A stretch of DNA of 64,000 nucleotides from an uncultured Alphaproteobacteria bacterium (lineage in GTDB: Bacteria; Pseudomonadota; Alphaproteobacteria; HIMB59; GCA-002718135): contig CACGDO010000004.1 of assembly GCA_902571865.1 (NCBI GenBank), positions 1-64,000 on the forward strand, written 5' to 3'. Of the stretch, positions 44,475 through 54,621 are shown piece after piece; the stretch's first letter is position 1; every line of letters begins with the position of its first letter. The position numbers were made by a program, and so were the translations under genes. The notes under the pieces are model-generated. The model was not told the origin of the DNA and ran no database searches. It worked only from the letters and a program-made list of their open reading frames with translations.

Positions 44475-45509
44475 ATGACAACATATAAAGAAGCAGGTGT
44501 TGATATAGAAAATACAGATGCCCTTGTTGAAGATATTTCTGAGCTAAGCAAATCAACAAACCGAAACGGAAATTTTGATAAAATTGGCGGATTTGGTGGT
44601 ATTTTTGATCTTAAAAATTGTGGATATGAAGATCCTTTATTGGTCTCTGGTACAGATGGCATAGGGACAAAAATATTACTAGGGATTGAAACTGACATTT
44701 TAGATGGTTTGGGTCATGATCTTGTTGGTATGTGCCTTAATGATATTCTTTGCCATGGGGCAGAGCCATTATTTTTTTTAGATTACTATGCTTCTTCGAA
44801 GATTGATAAAAATTCTTTTTTAAAAATTATGAAAAGTATCACTGAAGCTTGCAAGATAAATAATTGCTCTCTTATTGGTGGTGAAACAGCAGAGATGCCT
44901 GGGCTTTATAAAAAAGATGATTTCGATTTTGCTGGATTTTGTGTTGGTGCAGTAGAGAGAAAAAAAATTCTACCTAAAAGAGATGTTATGAAAGAAGATG
45001 ATCTTCTTTATGGGATTAGATCTTCGGGCTTTCATTCAAATGGATATTCTCTCATTCGAAAAGTTTTAAAAGACAAAAATATAGATCTCTATAAAGAAAC
45101 AGAATTTAAATCATCTTATGAAACAAATGCAGCAGCCTTAATGGCTCCAACAAAATTATATTTCCCTTTTTTAAAAAAAATTTTAACAACAAATCTTATC
45201 AACGGTATTTCGCATATAACAGGTGGAGGCATTATTGGTAATGCACCAAGAATGCTCTCTGAAAATTTATCAGCAAGGATTGATAAAAAATTTATTTGCA
45301 ATGAAGAAATTTTCCAATGGTTTCAAAGTTTAGCTAACATTTCAGATGAAGACATGTTGAAGACCTTTAATTGTGGATTAGGTTTGATAATGACTATTTC
45401 AAAAAATAATTACAAAGAATTTGAGCAATTAATAAAAGATGAAAATTTAGATATTTTTGAAATTGGGAAAATAGAAGTTAACAAATCATCAAGGTGCACA
45501 ATTAGTTGA
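44475..45509 (+). CDS. purM: Phosphoribosylformylglycinamidine cyclo-ligase (AIR synthase)
   Basis: A 344-residue enzyme closing the imidazole ring in purine synthesis. Motifs include FGGIFDLKNCGYEDPLLVSG, DGIGTKILLG, GGETAEMPGLY, SSGFHSNGYSLIRK and HITGGGIIGNAPRML. It is the first gene of the plus-strand purM-N-F-D-C operon. Confidence 0.97.
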   Translation: MTTYKEAGVDIENTDALVEDISELSKSTNRNGNFDKIGGFGGIFDLKNCGYEDPLLVSGTDGIGTKILLGIETDILDGLGHDLVGMCLNDILCHGAEPLFFLDYYASSKIDKNSFLKIMKSITEACKINNCSLIGGETAEMPGLYKKDDFDFAGFCVGAVERKKILPKRDVMKEDDLLYGIRSSGFHSNGYSLIRKVLKDKNIDLYKETEFKSSYETNAAALMAPTKLYFPFLKKILTTNLINGISHITGGGIIGNAPRMLSENLSARIDKKFICNEEIFQWFQSLANISDEDMLKTFNCGLGLIMTISKNNYKEFEQLIKDENLDIFEIGKIEVNKSSRCTIS

Positions 45510-46075
45510 AAAAATTACAAGTTGCTATTTTCATATCGGGAAGAGGTTCCAATTTAGAATCACTAATACAATCATCATTTACAAAACAAAGTTTAGTAGA
45601 GGTTCAATTAGTCATTTCTAATAATTCCAAAGCAAAAGGTTTAACTATTGCCAAAAAAAATAAAATTCCATTTATACATTTTATACCAAGAAAAAATTTC
45701 GAAAACAAAGTCATGAAGTATCTAAAAAATATAGATATCATTTGTTTGGCTGGTTTTATGCAAGTTTTAGATTCAAAATTTGTCAGGCAGTGGCAATCAC
45801 GATTAATCAATATTCATCCATCTTATCTTCCAGCTTTCAAAGGCTTAAATGCTCAGGATCAGGCCATAAAGGCTAAAGCGAGCTATTCTGGTTGTAGTGT
45901 TCATTACGTAAGCTCTAAAATTGACTCTGGAAAGATTATATTGCAAAAAAAAGTAAAGATTTTGAAGAAAGATAATACCGAATCACTCTCAAAAAAAATA
46001 TTGATAGAAGAGCATAAGGTTTATCCAAAAGCATTACAGATGGTTGCGAAAACACTTTTAACAAGACAACAGTAA
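45506..46075 (+). CDS. purN: Phosphoribosylglycinamide formyltransferase
   Basis: A 189-residue transferase using 10-formyl-tetrahydrofolate. FISGRGSNLESLIQ binds the phosphate; the catalytic part is INIHPSYLPAFKGLNAQDQA with the Asn-His-Asp set completed by HYVSSKIDSGKIILQK. It starts with TTG overlapping the purM stop by four bases. A run of eight A at 45653-45660 lies within this gene in an intact frame. Confidence 0.95.
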   Translation: MKKLQVAIFISGRGSNLESLIQSSFTKQSLVEVQLVISNNSKAKGLTIAKKNKIPFIHFIPRKNFENKVMKYLKNIDIICLAGFMQVLDSKFVRQWQSRLINIHPSYLPAFKGLNAQDQAIKAKASYSGCSVHYVSSKIDSGKIILQKKVKILKKDNTESLSKKILIEEHKVYPKALQMVAKTLLTRQQ

Positions 46076-46076
46076 G

Positions 46077-47564
46077 ATGAAAAATCGACAAAATTTCCTA
46101 AAAAAATTCGAGGTAAGGCAATTTCATGTTCCGAGATTTAATGAGGAGTGTGGTGTATTTGGAATAAGTGGAACCAAGGATGCTGCCGCCTTAACAGCTC
46201 TTGGTTTGCATGCGTTGCAACATCGTGGTCAAGAAGGTTGTGGAATTGTAAGTTATGATGGCAACTCCTATCACTCAGAAAGAAAATTTGGATTGGTTGG
46301 CGATAATTTTACAAAGAAACACTCATTAGACAAGTTAAAGGGAAAAATTGCGATAGGACACAATCGCTATTCAACAACGGGCGGTGAAACAATAAGGAAT
46401 ATACAACCTTTTTATGCTGACCTTCATGGTGGAGCTATTAGTATTGCTCATAATGGTAATTTAACTAATGCACTACTTTTAAGAGAGCAAATGGTACGTG
46501 AAGGTGCAATATTTCAAACAACATCAGATACCGAAACAATTGTTCAGCTTGTAGCTCGTTCAAAAAAGAAAGATATTTTAAATAAAATTATTGATGCTTT
46601 AATGCAAATTCAAGGTGGTTATGCTTTATCAATTATAGCTAATGGTACGTTGATTGGTGCAAGAGATCCATTAGGTATTCGACCACTTGTTTTAGGTAAA
46701 TTTAAAAATGCATTTATCCTTGCCTCTGAAACTTGCGCACTAGACATTATAGGTGCAAAATTTATCCGTGAAATTGAAAATGGAGAAGTTGTAGTTATAA
46801 AAGATAATAAAGTTGAAAGTCGAAGACCTTTTCCAAAAAAACAAATCAAACCATGTGTATTTGAATATATTTATTTTTCGCGGCCAGATAGTATTTTAAA
46901 AAATAAAACCGCCTATGAATATAGAAAAAATTTAGGTACATACTTAGCAAAAGAAACCGATATAAAACCTGATGTAGTCGTACCAGTTCCAGACTCTGGT
47001 GTTCCTGCTGCGCTTGGTTTTAGTCAAGAGTCTGGTATTCCTTTTGAGTTAGGATTAATACGAAATCATTATGTGGGGAGGACATTTATTGAGCCAACTC
47101 AGCAAATTAGAAGTTTAGGTGTAAAGTTAAAACTAAATCCTAACCAAAGTTCTATTAAAAAAAAGAAAGTTGTTTTAATTGACGACTCATTGGTTCGAGG
47201 AACAACATCCACTAAGATAATAAAAATGCTTTATGATTTTGGTGCAAAAGAAGTCCATATGCGCATTGCTTCACCTGCAATTAAATATCCTGATTTTTAT
47301 GGAGTTGATACTCCGACCCAAGAAGAATTATTAGCTGCAAACAAAAATTTAGAGGAAATGTGTAAATATATTGGAGCTAAATCATTAAAATTTTTATCAT
47401 TAGATGGTCTGTATCAAGCTCTTGGTTATGATGAGAGAGATAATGATAATCCTCAATTTACTGATCATTATTTTACAGGAGAGTATCCAGTTAGACCTTT
47501 AGATTACTTGAATGACGAAAGCTTAAAAAAACTTTCATTCTTAAGTCTTGCTTCAAATAATTAA
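46077..47564 (+). CDS. purF: Amidophosphoribosyltransferase
   Basis: A 495-residue enzyme for the first committed step of purine synthesis. After a 24-residue propeptide the N-terminal nucleophile is Cys25 in NEECGVFGI. HALQHRGQEGCGIVS and GHNRYSTTG are glutaminase motifs. The PRPP-binding loop is VVLIDDSLVRGTTST near residue 365. A propeptide suggests the Bacillus-type processed enzyme. Confidence 0.97.
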   Translation: MKNRQNFLKKFEVRQFHVPRFNEECGVFGISGTKDAAALTALGLHALQHRGQEGCGIVSYDGNSYHSERKFGLVGDNFTKKHSLDKLKGKIAIGHNRYSTTGGETIRNIQPFYADLHGGAISIAHNGNLTNALLLREQMVREGAIFQTTSDTETIVQLVARSKKKDILNKIIDALMQIQGGYALSIIANGTLIGARDPLGIRPLVLGKFKNAFILASETCALDIIGAKFIREIENGEVVVIKDNKVESRRPFPKKQIKPCVFEYIYFSRPDSILKNKTAYEYRKNLGTYLAKETDIKPDVVVPVPDSGVPAALGFSQESGIPFELGLIRNHYVGRTFIEPTQQIRSLGVKLKLNPNQSSIKKKKVVLIDDSLVRGTTSTKIIKMLYDFGAKEVHMRIASPAIKYPDFYGVDTPTQEELLAANKNLEEMCKYIGAKSLKFLSLDGLYQALGYDERDNDNPQFTDHYFTGEYPVRPLDYLNDESLKKLSFLSLASNN

Positions 47565-47584
47565 TTAATGAATTATTTTTTTTC

Positions 47585-48862
47585 ATGAACGTTCTTGTCA
47601 TTGGTAATGGTGGAAGAGAGCACGCATTATGTTATGGCATAAAACAATCTCCTAATTGTTCTAATTTATATTGTATTCCTGGCAGTGATAGTATCAGTGA
47701 GATTGCTTTTTCGATTATCATAGATGTTGATGATCATGATGCTATTCTTCAATTTTGTCTAGAAAATAAAATTGATCTAGTGGTAATAGGTCCAGAACTA
47801 CCTTTGACTAAAGGATTATCCAACCTTTTAATGAACAATTCTATATTAGTCTTTGGCCCTGATCAGATGGGAGCTGAACTAGAAAAATCAAAAAAGTTTA
47901 CAAAAGATATTTGTAAAAAATTACATATAGCAACAGCTGCTTATGACGTATTTGACAACTATGATGATGCCTTCATTTTTTGTCAAAAACAATCCTATCC
48001 TCTTGTTATTAAAGCTGATGGTTTAGCAGCAGGAAAAGGAGTTATTATTTGTCAAACAATGGAAGATGCAAAAGATGCACTAATTAAATGCTTTAAAGAT
48101 AATTCTTTTGGTGATGCTGGTTCAGTTGTTGTTATTGAAGAATTTTTAGTTGGTGAAGAGGTAAGTTTATTTTCACTTGTTGATAAAAATGGATTTGTGT
48201 TGCCACTTACAACAGCACAAGATCATAAAAAAATCTTGGAAGGAGAAAAAGGGTTAAACACTGGTGGTATGGGAGCCTACACACCTGTTCCTTCTATTTC
48301 ATCAAATAAAATGAATGAATTATCCAACACATTTGTTGAGCCTATCGTTCAACATCTTGCTGAACAAGGCATCAAGTATCAAGGAATGTTTTATGCAGGA
48401 TTAATTCTAACAGATAAGGGTCCAAATTTACTTGAAATTAATGTTCGTTTCGGTGATCCGGAAACACAAGCAATTATTCCACTATTAGAAACAGATTTAT
48501 TAGAACTCCTTCATGCATCAGCGATAGGCACCTTAAATGAAATAAAAAAAATTAAGTGGAAAAATGATTATGCCATGACAGTAGTAATGGCTACTCATGG
48601 TTATCCTGAGGATTATAAAAAATTGACACCAATTAATAATTTGGAAAATCTTACTTTAACAACGGATGACTATTTATTTCATGCAGGCACAATGCTTAAA
48701 GAAAACAAATGGCTCTCTAATGGTGGGCGTGTTTTAAATATCTCAAACACGGGTAAGGATTTAAAAACTATTAGAGAAACTATTCACAATATAATCAATC
48801 AAATTAATTGGGATGAGGGATATTATCGAAAAGATATTGGTTGGAGATATATTGATGAATAA
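47585..48862 (+). CDS. purD: Phosphoribosylamine-glycine ligase
   Basis: A 425-residue ATP-grasp ligase. The N-terminus VLVIGNGGREHALC, the middle KADGLAAGKGVIIC and YQGMFYAGLILTDKG with LEINVRFGDPETQ are diagnostic. It overlaps the start of purC by eight bases. Confidence 0.97.
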   Translation: MNVLVIGNGGREHALCYGIKQSPNCSNLYCIPGSDSISEIAFSIIIDVDDHDAILQFCLENKIDLVVIGPELPLTKGLSNLLMNNSILVFGPDQMGAELEKSKKFTKDICKKLHIATAAYDVFDNYDDAFIFCQKQSYPLVIKADGLAAGKGVIICQTMEDAKDALIKCFKDNSFGDAGSVVVIEEFLVGEEVSLFSLVDKNGFVLPLTTAQDHKKILEGEKGLNTGGMGAYTPVPSISSNKMNELSNTFVEPIVQHLAEQGIKYQGMFYAGLILTDKGPNLLEINVRFGDPETQAIIPLLETDLLELLHASAIGTLNEIKKIKWKNDYAMTVVMATHGYPEDYKKLTPINNLENLTLTTDDYLFHAGTMLKENKWLSNGGRVLNISNTGKDLKTIRETIHNIINQINWDEGYYRKDIGWRYIDE

Positions 48863-49751
48863 TTCTTTTTTAGTTGAAGGAAAAACAAAAATTATTGAGA
48901 AAACAAATGATCAAAATATCATTCGAATTGTAACAAAAGATTTTTTAACAGGTGGGGATGCAGCGAAGAAAGAGGAAATTAAAGATATTGGATTACAAAA
49001 GACAAAACAAACAAGTAATGTGTTTAGTATGCTAAGCAAGGCAGGTATTGCAACATCATTTATTGAACAAGATTCTCCAAATAGTCTTTTAAGTTACAAC
49101 TGCAATATGCTTCCTTTAGAATTTGTAGTTAGACGCTATGCATGGGGAAGTTATTTAAGCAGAAACACTCAATTTGAAAAAGATAAAAGCAATCCTCATC
49201 AATTTGAAAACTTAGTTTGGGAAATATTTCATAAACAAGCGGTTGTTATCCCTCCTCATGTTACAGAACCTGTTCAAATGGACGAGAGTGAAGCGAGAAG
49301 ACAATTTTTAAAAGATGGAAAATGGGAAGAGGGTGTATTTACTGATCCTTTAGTAAAAACTGGAGAAGAATGGGAATTATTTTCTGCCAAACAACCTATA
49401 ACAAGCAAAAGCTTGATGAAGACTAAAAAATTATTGTCTGATCAGGAATTAGAAATAGCTATTAGTAAAATTATTCTTCCAAGTTTTAAGCTTATTGAAG
49501 ACAAATGGAAAACTATTAAGACAATTGATGGTCCTATACATTTGGTTGACATTAAGTTTGAGCTTGGTTTTAAAGTATCGGATAATTCGTTAGTTTTATC
49601 TGATGTCGTTGATAATGATAGTTGGCGAATATGGCCTGGGGGAGATCCAACTAAACAATTAGATAAACAATCTTTTCGTGAAGGAGAAGATTTAGTAAAT
49701 GTCGCCAATAAATATCAACTGGTAACAAAGTTAACTGATCAATTTAATTAA
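48855..49751 (+). CDS. purC: Phosphoribosylaminoimidazole-succinocarboxamide synthase
   Basis: A 298-residue SAICAR synthetase. The ATG at 48855 gives the normal MNNSFLVEGKTKIIEK start. The central VVRRYAWGSYLSRN and the C-terminal LVDIKFELGF and VLSDVVDNDSWRIWPGGDP identify the enzyme. It is a longer form than the roughly 240-residue E. coli protein. It converges on purK. Confidence 0.95.
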   Translation: MNNSFLVEGKTKIIEKTNDQNIIRIVTKDFLTGGDAAKKEEIKDIGLQKTKQTSNVFSMLSKAGIATSFIEQDSPNSLLSYNCNMLPLEFVVRRYAWGSYLSRNTQFEKDKSNPHQFENLVWEIFHKQAVVIPPHVTEPVQMDESEARRQFLKDGKWEEGVFTDPLVKTGEEWELFSAKQPITSKSLMKTKKLLSDQELEIAISKIILPSFKLIEDKWKTIKTIDGPIHLVDIKFELGFKVSDNSLVLSDVVDNDSWRIWPGGDPTKQLDKQSFREGEDLVNVANKYQLVTKLTDQFN

Positions 49752-49761
49752 AGTTAATGAT

Positions 49762-50805
49762 TTATTTTTCTATAATCGTTAAATGACCCATTTTTCTTTT
49801 TTGCTTAATTTCTGTTTTTAAATAATCGTAAAAAAATTCGTTATCCATAAATGGTTTATTTCGGTACGGTGTTATCTCATCACCAATTAAATTAATCATT
49901 TTGGCATTATATAATTTTTTTGTCTCAATCTTTTCTAAACCACATACTGCTCGTACATGATTTTCAAATTGACTAATATTATGAGAGTTCATTGTCAGAT
50001 GTCCAGAATTATGAACACGAGGGGCAATTTCATTAGCATATAAATTATCATCAGTATCAATAAAAAATTCTACACATAACGTTCCTATGTAATCTAGTTT
50101 TTCTACAACGTGTTTTGCCCACTCAATTGATTTTATTCGTATGTTATCAGAAATATCACTTGGTATTGTTGAATATTTTAAAATTTGTTCTTCATGAACA
50201 TTCTCAATAGGGTCATAGATCTCATAACTATTTTGATCATAACGAGTAATGACGACTGAGATTTCTTTTTTAAGATGAATGAGTTTTTCTAAAATGTATT
50301 CTTTTGTAAAATCAATTTCGTTCGTAATATCATCTTCAGTATGTAATTTATACTGACCTTTGCCATCGTATCCTAATGTTGTTGTTTTTAACAAACCAGG
50401 AAGCAAGTCTACATTTTCACTCAAATCCTTTTCATTTTTGATAGTTACATATTTTGTTGTTGTTATATTATTATCATTGAGAAATTTTTTTTCTGTTTCC
50501 CGGTGTTGAATGAGTCGATTAATTTCTGGTTTTGGTAAAACTTGTTTCTTTTCATTAATCTTTTTGAGTATTGCGAAGGGAATATTTTCAAATTCATATG
50601 TAACAAGATCAACTTCATTAATAAAACTATTTATTATTGTATCATCATCATACTGACCAAAAATAAATTTAGTCGCAAAGTGTTTCCCGGGCGCATCAGG
50701 ATCATCACTTAATATAACGGTTTGTATATCTATTTTTTTTGCTGCATCTGCTAGAAGACTTCCTAATTGTCCACCACCGATAATGCCAAGTGTGGGTGTA
50801 TTCAT
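49762..50805 (-). CDS. purK: 5-(carboxyamino)imidazole ribonucleotide synthase
   Basis: A 347-residue ATP-grasp enzyme. The N-terminus LGIIGGGQLGSLLADAAKK binds the substrate; TTTLGYDGKGQYKL and EISVVITRYDQ belong to the ATP-grasp fold; EIAPRVHNSGHLTMN is the C-terminal metal site. It follows purE after three bases on the minus strand. Confidence 0.96.
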   Translation of the reverse strand: MNTPTLGIIGGGQLGSLLADAAKKIDIQTVILSDDPDAPGKHFATKFIFGQYDDDTIINSFINEVDLVTYEFENIPFAILKKINEKKQVLPKPEINRLIQHRETEKKFLNDNNITTTKYVTIKNEKDLSENVDLLPGLLKTTTLGYDGKGQYKLHTEDDITNEIDFTKEYILEKLIHLKKEISVVITRYDQNSYEIYDPIENVHEEQILKYSTIPSDISDNIRIKSIEWAKHVVEKLDYIGTLCVEFFIDTDDNLYANEIAPRVHNSGHLTMNSHNISQFENHVRAVCGLEKIETKKLYNAKMINLIGDEITPYRNKPFMDNEFFYDYLKTEIKQKRKMGHLTIIEK

Positions 50806-50808
50806 GAC

Positions 50809-51300
50809 TTATGGTTTTTGTTTAACAGCTTTTGATTGTTTAGTTCGGTAATTTTTTAAATTTTTCTTAATTTCTTTATTCGTAAGAGCAATAATGGAAG
50901 CTGCATATAAACCAGCATTCATTGCTCCATCTTCACCAATTGCAACACTACCAACAGGGATACCTTTTGGCATTTGTACTATAGATAACAAACTATCCAG
51001 TCCCTTTAATTTACGACTTTCCACTGGTACACCGATAACAGGTATAGTTGTTAATGATGCAATCATTCCTGGTAAATGTGCAGAACCTCCTGCACCAGCA
51101 ATAATGACAGAAATATTATTATCTTCAGCTGCTTTGGCAAATTTAAACATTCTCTCTGGTGTACGGTGTGCAGAAACAATTTTGGTTTCAAATTTAACTT
51201 TCAGTAATCTTAAAATTTTTTCACAATTTTTCATGGTAGCATAATCAGACTTACTTCCCATCACAATTGCGACCTTATGTTTTGTTGATGCTGAGGTCAT
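50809..51300 (-). CDS. purE: N5-carboxyaminoimidazole ribonucleotide mutase
   Basis: A 163-residue mutase. [24 protein letters not shown] and [18 protein letters not shown] are the class I PurE motifs. The C-terminal tail is Lys-rich. It lies between guaB and purK on the minus strand. Confidence 0.96.
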   Translation of the reverse strand: MTSASTKHKVAIVMGSKSDYATMKNCEKILRLLKVKFETKIVSAHRTPERMFKFAKAAEDNNISVIIAGAGGSAHLPGMIASLTTIPVIGVPVESRKLKGLDSLLSIVQMPKGIPVGSVAIGEDGAMNAGLYAASIIALTNKEIKKNLKNYRTKQSKAVKQKP

Positions 51301-51342
51301 TTTTGTTTTATTGTATCAATTCAATGATGATTCGATACATTA

Positions 51343-52449
51343 TTACATAATGACATCGTGGACATTACTTTCGCGGGCTCCTGCTTTAGAAATAAACACA
51401 AATTTACAATTGCCCTGCATTTTCTTAATCGTTTTATGACCAGTGTAACCCATGGAAGATCTTAAGCCACCAACAAGTTGATACGCTACATCTTCTATTT
51501 TACCTTTATATGGAACCATCCCTTCAACACCTTCTGCCACTAATTTTTTGGCATTCTTTGTTTCTTCTTGGGAGTATCGATCAAAAGAACCCTTTTGCAT
51601 TGCTCCTACTGAACCCATACCTCTATAGGATTTAAATTTTTTACCTTTAATCGTTAATAATTTTCCTGGTGATTCTTCAGTGCCAGCAAATAAAGACCCT
51701 ATCATGCAAGCACTTGCACCGCCTGCTATAGCTTTTGCAATATCACCTGATGTTTTTATTCCTCCATCTGCAATCACAGGAATTTTAAATTTATTGGCAA
51801 CTTGATATGTATCCATCACAGCAGAGAGTTGAGGAATACCAACACCAGTCACAACCCTTGTTGTACAAATTGATCCTGGTCCAATACCTACTTTAATAGC
51901 ATCTACACCAGCACTAATTAAATCCGATGCAGCTTTTTTTGTAGCAATATTTCCAACTATGAGAGGTGTTTTCTTTAAAACTTTTTTTGCTTTTTCAATA
52001 AATTGTAAAGTCGTTTTCGTATGTGCATGAGCAACATCAATAAAAACTATATCAACACCAAATTTTAATAATTCTAATAGTCGTAAGTACGCATTATTTT
52101 CAACACCAATTGCAGCGCCCACCGCAATCTTTCCATTAGAATTAATTACAGCATTTTGAAATTTTTTAGCGTTAACTTTAAAGCTATGAACTTTTTTTAC
52201 TTCGCTTGCTTGTTTATCAATTGGCATATTACGGTGAATAACACCTAGACCACCATGTAGTGCGAGATTGATCGCCATTTTATTCTCTGTTACGGTATCC
52301 ATAGCAGCGGAGAGTATGGGAATATGTAATTTGACTTTTCCAATGGTAATCGATGTATCTACATCTTTTGGTTTGATCTCCGAATACGCTGGTGAGAGCA
52401 GAACATCATCAAAGGTAACGGAATAATTGGTATTTATTTGGTAGGCCAT
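51343..52449 (-). CDS. guaB: IMP dehydrogenase lacking the CBS domain pair
   Basis: A 368-residue enzyme that makes XMP from IMP. The start is taken as the ATG at 52449 ([20 protein letters not shown]). The catalytic Cys195 is in [15 protein letters not shown], and the flap holds the Arg-Tyr pair in [10 protein letters not shown] with [19 protein letters not shown]. The usual two CBS domains (about 120 residues) are replaced by a short linker around residues 88-106. The flap and GVIHRNM favour IMP dehydrogenase over GMP reductase. Confidence 0.93.
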   Translation of the reverse strand: MAYQINTNYSVTFDDVLLSPAYSEIKPKDVDTSITIGKVKLHIPILSAAMDTVTENKMAINLALHGGLGVIHRNMPIDKQASEVKKVHSFKVNAKKFQNAVINSNGKIAVGAAIGVENNAYLRLLELLKFGVDIVFIDVAHAHTKTTLQFIEKAKKVLKKTPLIVGNIATKKAASDLISAGVDAIKVGIGPGSICTTRVVTGVGIPQLSAVMDTYQVANKFKIPVIADGGIKTSGDIAKAIAGGASACMIGSLFAGTEESPGKLLTIKGKKFKSYRGMGSVGAMQKGSFDRYSQEETKNAKKLVAEGVEGMVPYKGKIEDVAYQLVGGLRSSMGYTGHKTIKKMQGNCKFVFISKAGARESNVHDVIM

Positions 52450-52490
52450 TTCCAACAATATTTATTTTGTTTCGATTTGTAAAATAAATA

Positions 52491-52512
52491 GTTCAAATAA
52501 TACTTTTTGAAC
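52491..52512 (-). terminator. Terminator-like hairpin between the GNAT-like gene and guaB
   Basis: GTTCAAA (52491-52497) pairs with TTTGAAC (52506-52512), 11 bases downstream of the GNAT-like stop. On the minus strand it is followed by a T-rich tract, giving a plausible Rho-independent terminator. Confidence 0.5.
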
Positions 52513-52522
52513 CCCCTACGTC

Positions 52523-53002
52523 TTAAATTTTATATTCGAAGTTCTGGGTTGTAGGGTTAATCTTTATTAATCTGGCACCATTTCGTATGTGATAATGTGT
52601 TGCCACAGGCGTTAAAGGGGAAAGGGTAATAATACTTTCAAATTGATCTTTTGATTTAATATAGTTTTGTAATTCCTTCATTATTTTCTTTCCAGCACCT
52701 TTTTTAAAAGACCAAACTGTATACGCAATAGGGATGGAAGCTTCATCTTCCTTTACACTCATTAAATCCATTTCTTTAATTGTTGCAGGAATTTCATTTG
52801 TAAAAGCAAAACAGGCAATACCTTCAATATCATCTTTATATTTGAGGCCAAAAATTTTTCTTCCTTTTGATGTACGAAAATCATTATCCAGTTCTGGGCG
52901 CACTGGATCATCAGATGGATTAACACCATCTAGTTCAACTAGCTCCGTTTTTTTGATCCAACTAAAGAAATCAAACTCGTATTTGTATCTGCCAATTTTC
53001 AT
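52523..53002 (-). CDS. Small acyltransferase-like (GNAT-like) protein
   Basis: A 159-residue soluble protein. The alternating beta strands, the segment GAGKKIMKELQNYIKSKDQF after a central strand, and LTPVATHYHIRNGARLIKIN near the end fit a GNAT fold (the first could be the acetyl-CoA loop). I cannot name a substrate. It appears to be transcribed alone. Confidence 0.6.
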   Translation of the reverse strand: MKIGRYKYEFDFFSWIKKTELVELDGVNPSDDPVRPELDNDFRTSKGRKIFGLKYKDDIEGIACFAFTNEIPATIKEMDLMSVKEDEASIPIAYTVWSFKKGAGKKIMKELQNYIKSKDQFESIITLSPLTPVATHYHIRNGARLIKINPTTQNFEYKI

Positions 53003-53121
53003 TTAAAGTATGTAATGCTTTATAAGATTTGATAAATAAAGATAGTGAATATTTTGATAAGAAAGTAGCTGTAATTACTTATTATCAAATTTTACTACTA
53101 TAAATTCTTGCTACACTAAAA

Positions 53122-54435
53122 ATGTCTTCAAAATCATCTATTCAAAATATTTTTAAATTATCTATCCCTATTTTCTTTGCAAATTTAGTCATTCCTTTTG
53201 TGGCTATTGTTGATACGGGTTTAATGGGTAATCTTGATAATGCTAGTTACTTAGTTGCTACCAGTATTGCGGCAAGTGTCTTTTCCATTCTTTTTGGGAG
53301 TTTTGGTTTTTTACGATCAGGTACGGTTGGAATGATCGCTCAAGCAGATGGATCTAAAGATTATGAAGAAATAATAAATATTTTTTTACGTAATATTTTT
53401 TTTGTTATTATTATTTCCCTCTTATTAATTATTCTTCAAACATACATATATAAATTTTCCTTATCTATTTTTGAATTATCACAAGAAACAAGACTTTATT
53501 TTAACGATTATTTTACCTTTCGTATTTACTCCTCTTTTGGTGAGCTAACGATTTTTGTGATCACAGGACTATTTATTGGTTTACAAAAAACAAAAACATC
53601 CAGTCTTATTGTTGGGTTTTATTCTGTTGCAAATATAATTTTAAGCTTAGTCTTTGTTTTATATTTTAATTTAAATGTTTTAGGTGTTGCCTTAGGCACA
53701 CTCGTCGCTTCAACACTGACAACAATAATCTTTTTATTTTATACATTTTATGATCTAAACATGATGACCAAATTAGAATTTAATTCAAAAAAAATTTTTA
53801 ATCTTAGTAAAGTAAAAAATATTTTTAATATTAATCTTAATATATTTATCCGATCTCTTCTTCTTGCTTTTGCCTTTTTATATTTTACCTATCTTGGTAA
53901 TTCTATCAGTGAAGAAACAGTAGCAGCAAATACCATTTTGCTAAATTTTATAATGTTATCAGCCTATGTTCTTGATGCTTATGCCTTTTCTACCGAAGGT
54001 ATCGTTGGATATTCTATTGGTTCAAAAAATTTAAATTTATTAAAGGATGTTGTTAAAAATTCTTTCATCTTAAGTACGGCAACAGGTTTAATAATATGCA
54101 TCATTTTTTTCTTTAGTAAAAATTATTATATTATGATGATGACAGATTTACCTGACATCCGAGAGATTAGTTTTTCTTTTTCTTATTGGGTAATCATCAT
54201 TCCTTTTGCAGCGTCTTTTTGTTTTCAATTTGATGGTATTTTTGTTGGCGCATCCCAAACCACAGAACTGCGAAATGCCATGATTGCATCTGTTGCAATA
54301 TATATCGTCCTTTCTTTCTTTTTGATCTCAAGTTTTGGAAATACAGGCTTATGGTTATCTCTCTGCATTTTCTTTATAGCAAGAGCACTCACTTTGTTTG
54401 TTTATATGCCTAGAATTTATCGTCGTATTTCGTAA
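53122..54435 (+). CDS. MATE family efflux transporter (DinF-like)
   Basis: A 437-residue protein with about twelve membrane segments. The N-terminal IPIFFANLVIPFVAIVDTGL and the mid-protein ALGTLVASTLTTIIFLF are typical MATE features. It exports cationic compounds using a sodium or proton gradient. Its start has no strong ribosome-binding site. Confidence 0.92.
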   Translation: MSSKSSIQNIFKLSIPIFFANLVIPFVAIVDTGLMGNLDNASYLVATSIAASVFSILFGSFGFLRSGTVGMIAQADGSKDYEEIINIFLRNIFFVIIISLLLIILQTYIYKFSLSIFELSQETRLYFNDYFTFRIYSSFGELTIFVITGLFIGLQKTKTSSLIVGFYSVANIILSLVFVLYFNLNVLGVALGTLVASTLTTIIFLFYTFYDLNMMTKLEFNSKKIFNLSKVKNIFNINLNIFIRSLLLAFAFLYFTYLGNSISEETVAANTILLNFIMLSAYVLDAYAFSTEGIVGYSIGSKNLNLLKDVVKNSFILSTATGLIICIIFFFSKNYYIMMMTDLPDIREISFSFSYWVIIIPFAASFCFQFDGIFVGASQTTELRNAMIASVAIYIVLSFFLISSFGNTGLWLSLCIFFIARALTLFVYMPRIYRRIS

Positions 54436-54499
54436 CATCATTAAATTTTTTTGAAATTTTTATTTCTATTTGTAAAAATAAAATCACTGTAAATGAAAA

Positions 54500-54534
54500 A
54501 TAGTAATGACCCATTTTGGGGCATTTGCTACTAT
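54500..54534 (+). terminator. Hairpin downstream of the MATE gene
   Basis: Nested pairings ATAGTA/TACTAT (outer), ATG/CAT and CCC/GGG (inner) form a long hairpin, followed after about ten bases by a run of seven T. A further 6-8 bp hairpin at 54571-54594 (ACAAGG...CCTTGT) lies in the leader of the next gene. The gap 54436-54621 shows nothing else I can name. Confidence 0.5.
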
Positions 54535-54621
54535 AAAATTCCTTTTTTTCTGATATTTCCCTGTATTTAAACAAGGTTCGGTCCCAACCCTTGTAAAAAA
54601 AGACCTCGTAAATATTATACT

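Noticed and set aside
51343-52449. GMP reductase (guaC) in place of IMP dehydrogenase
   Set aside because: The length alone would fit, but the Arg-Tyr flap pair, the VPYKG segment and GVIHRNM match IMP dehydrogenase.
54571-54594. tRNA-like sequence with a GGTTCGGTCC segment upstream of TpsA 1
   Set aside because: Only one short hairpin forms; there is no acceptor stem, D-arm or anticodon arm around it.
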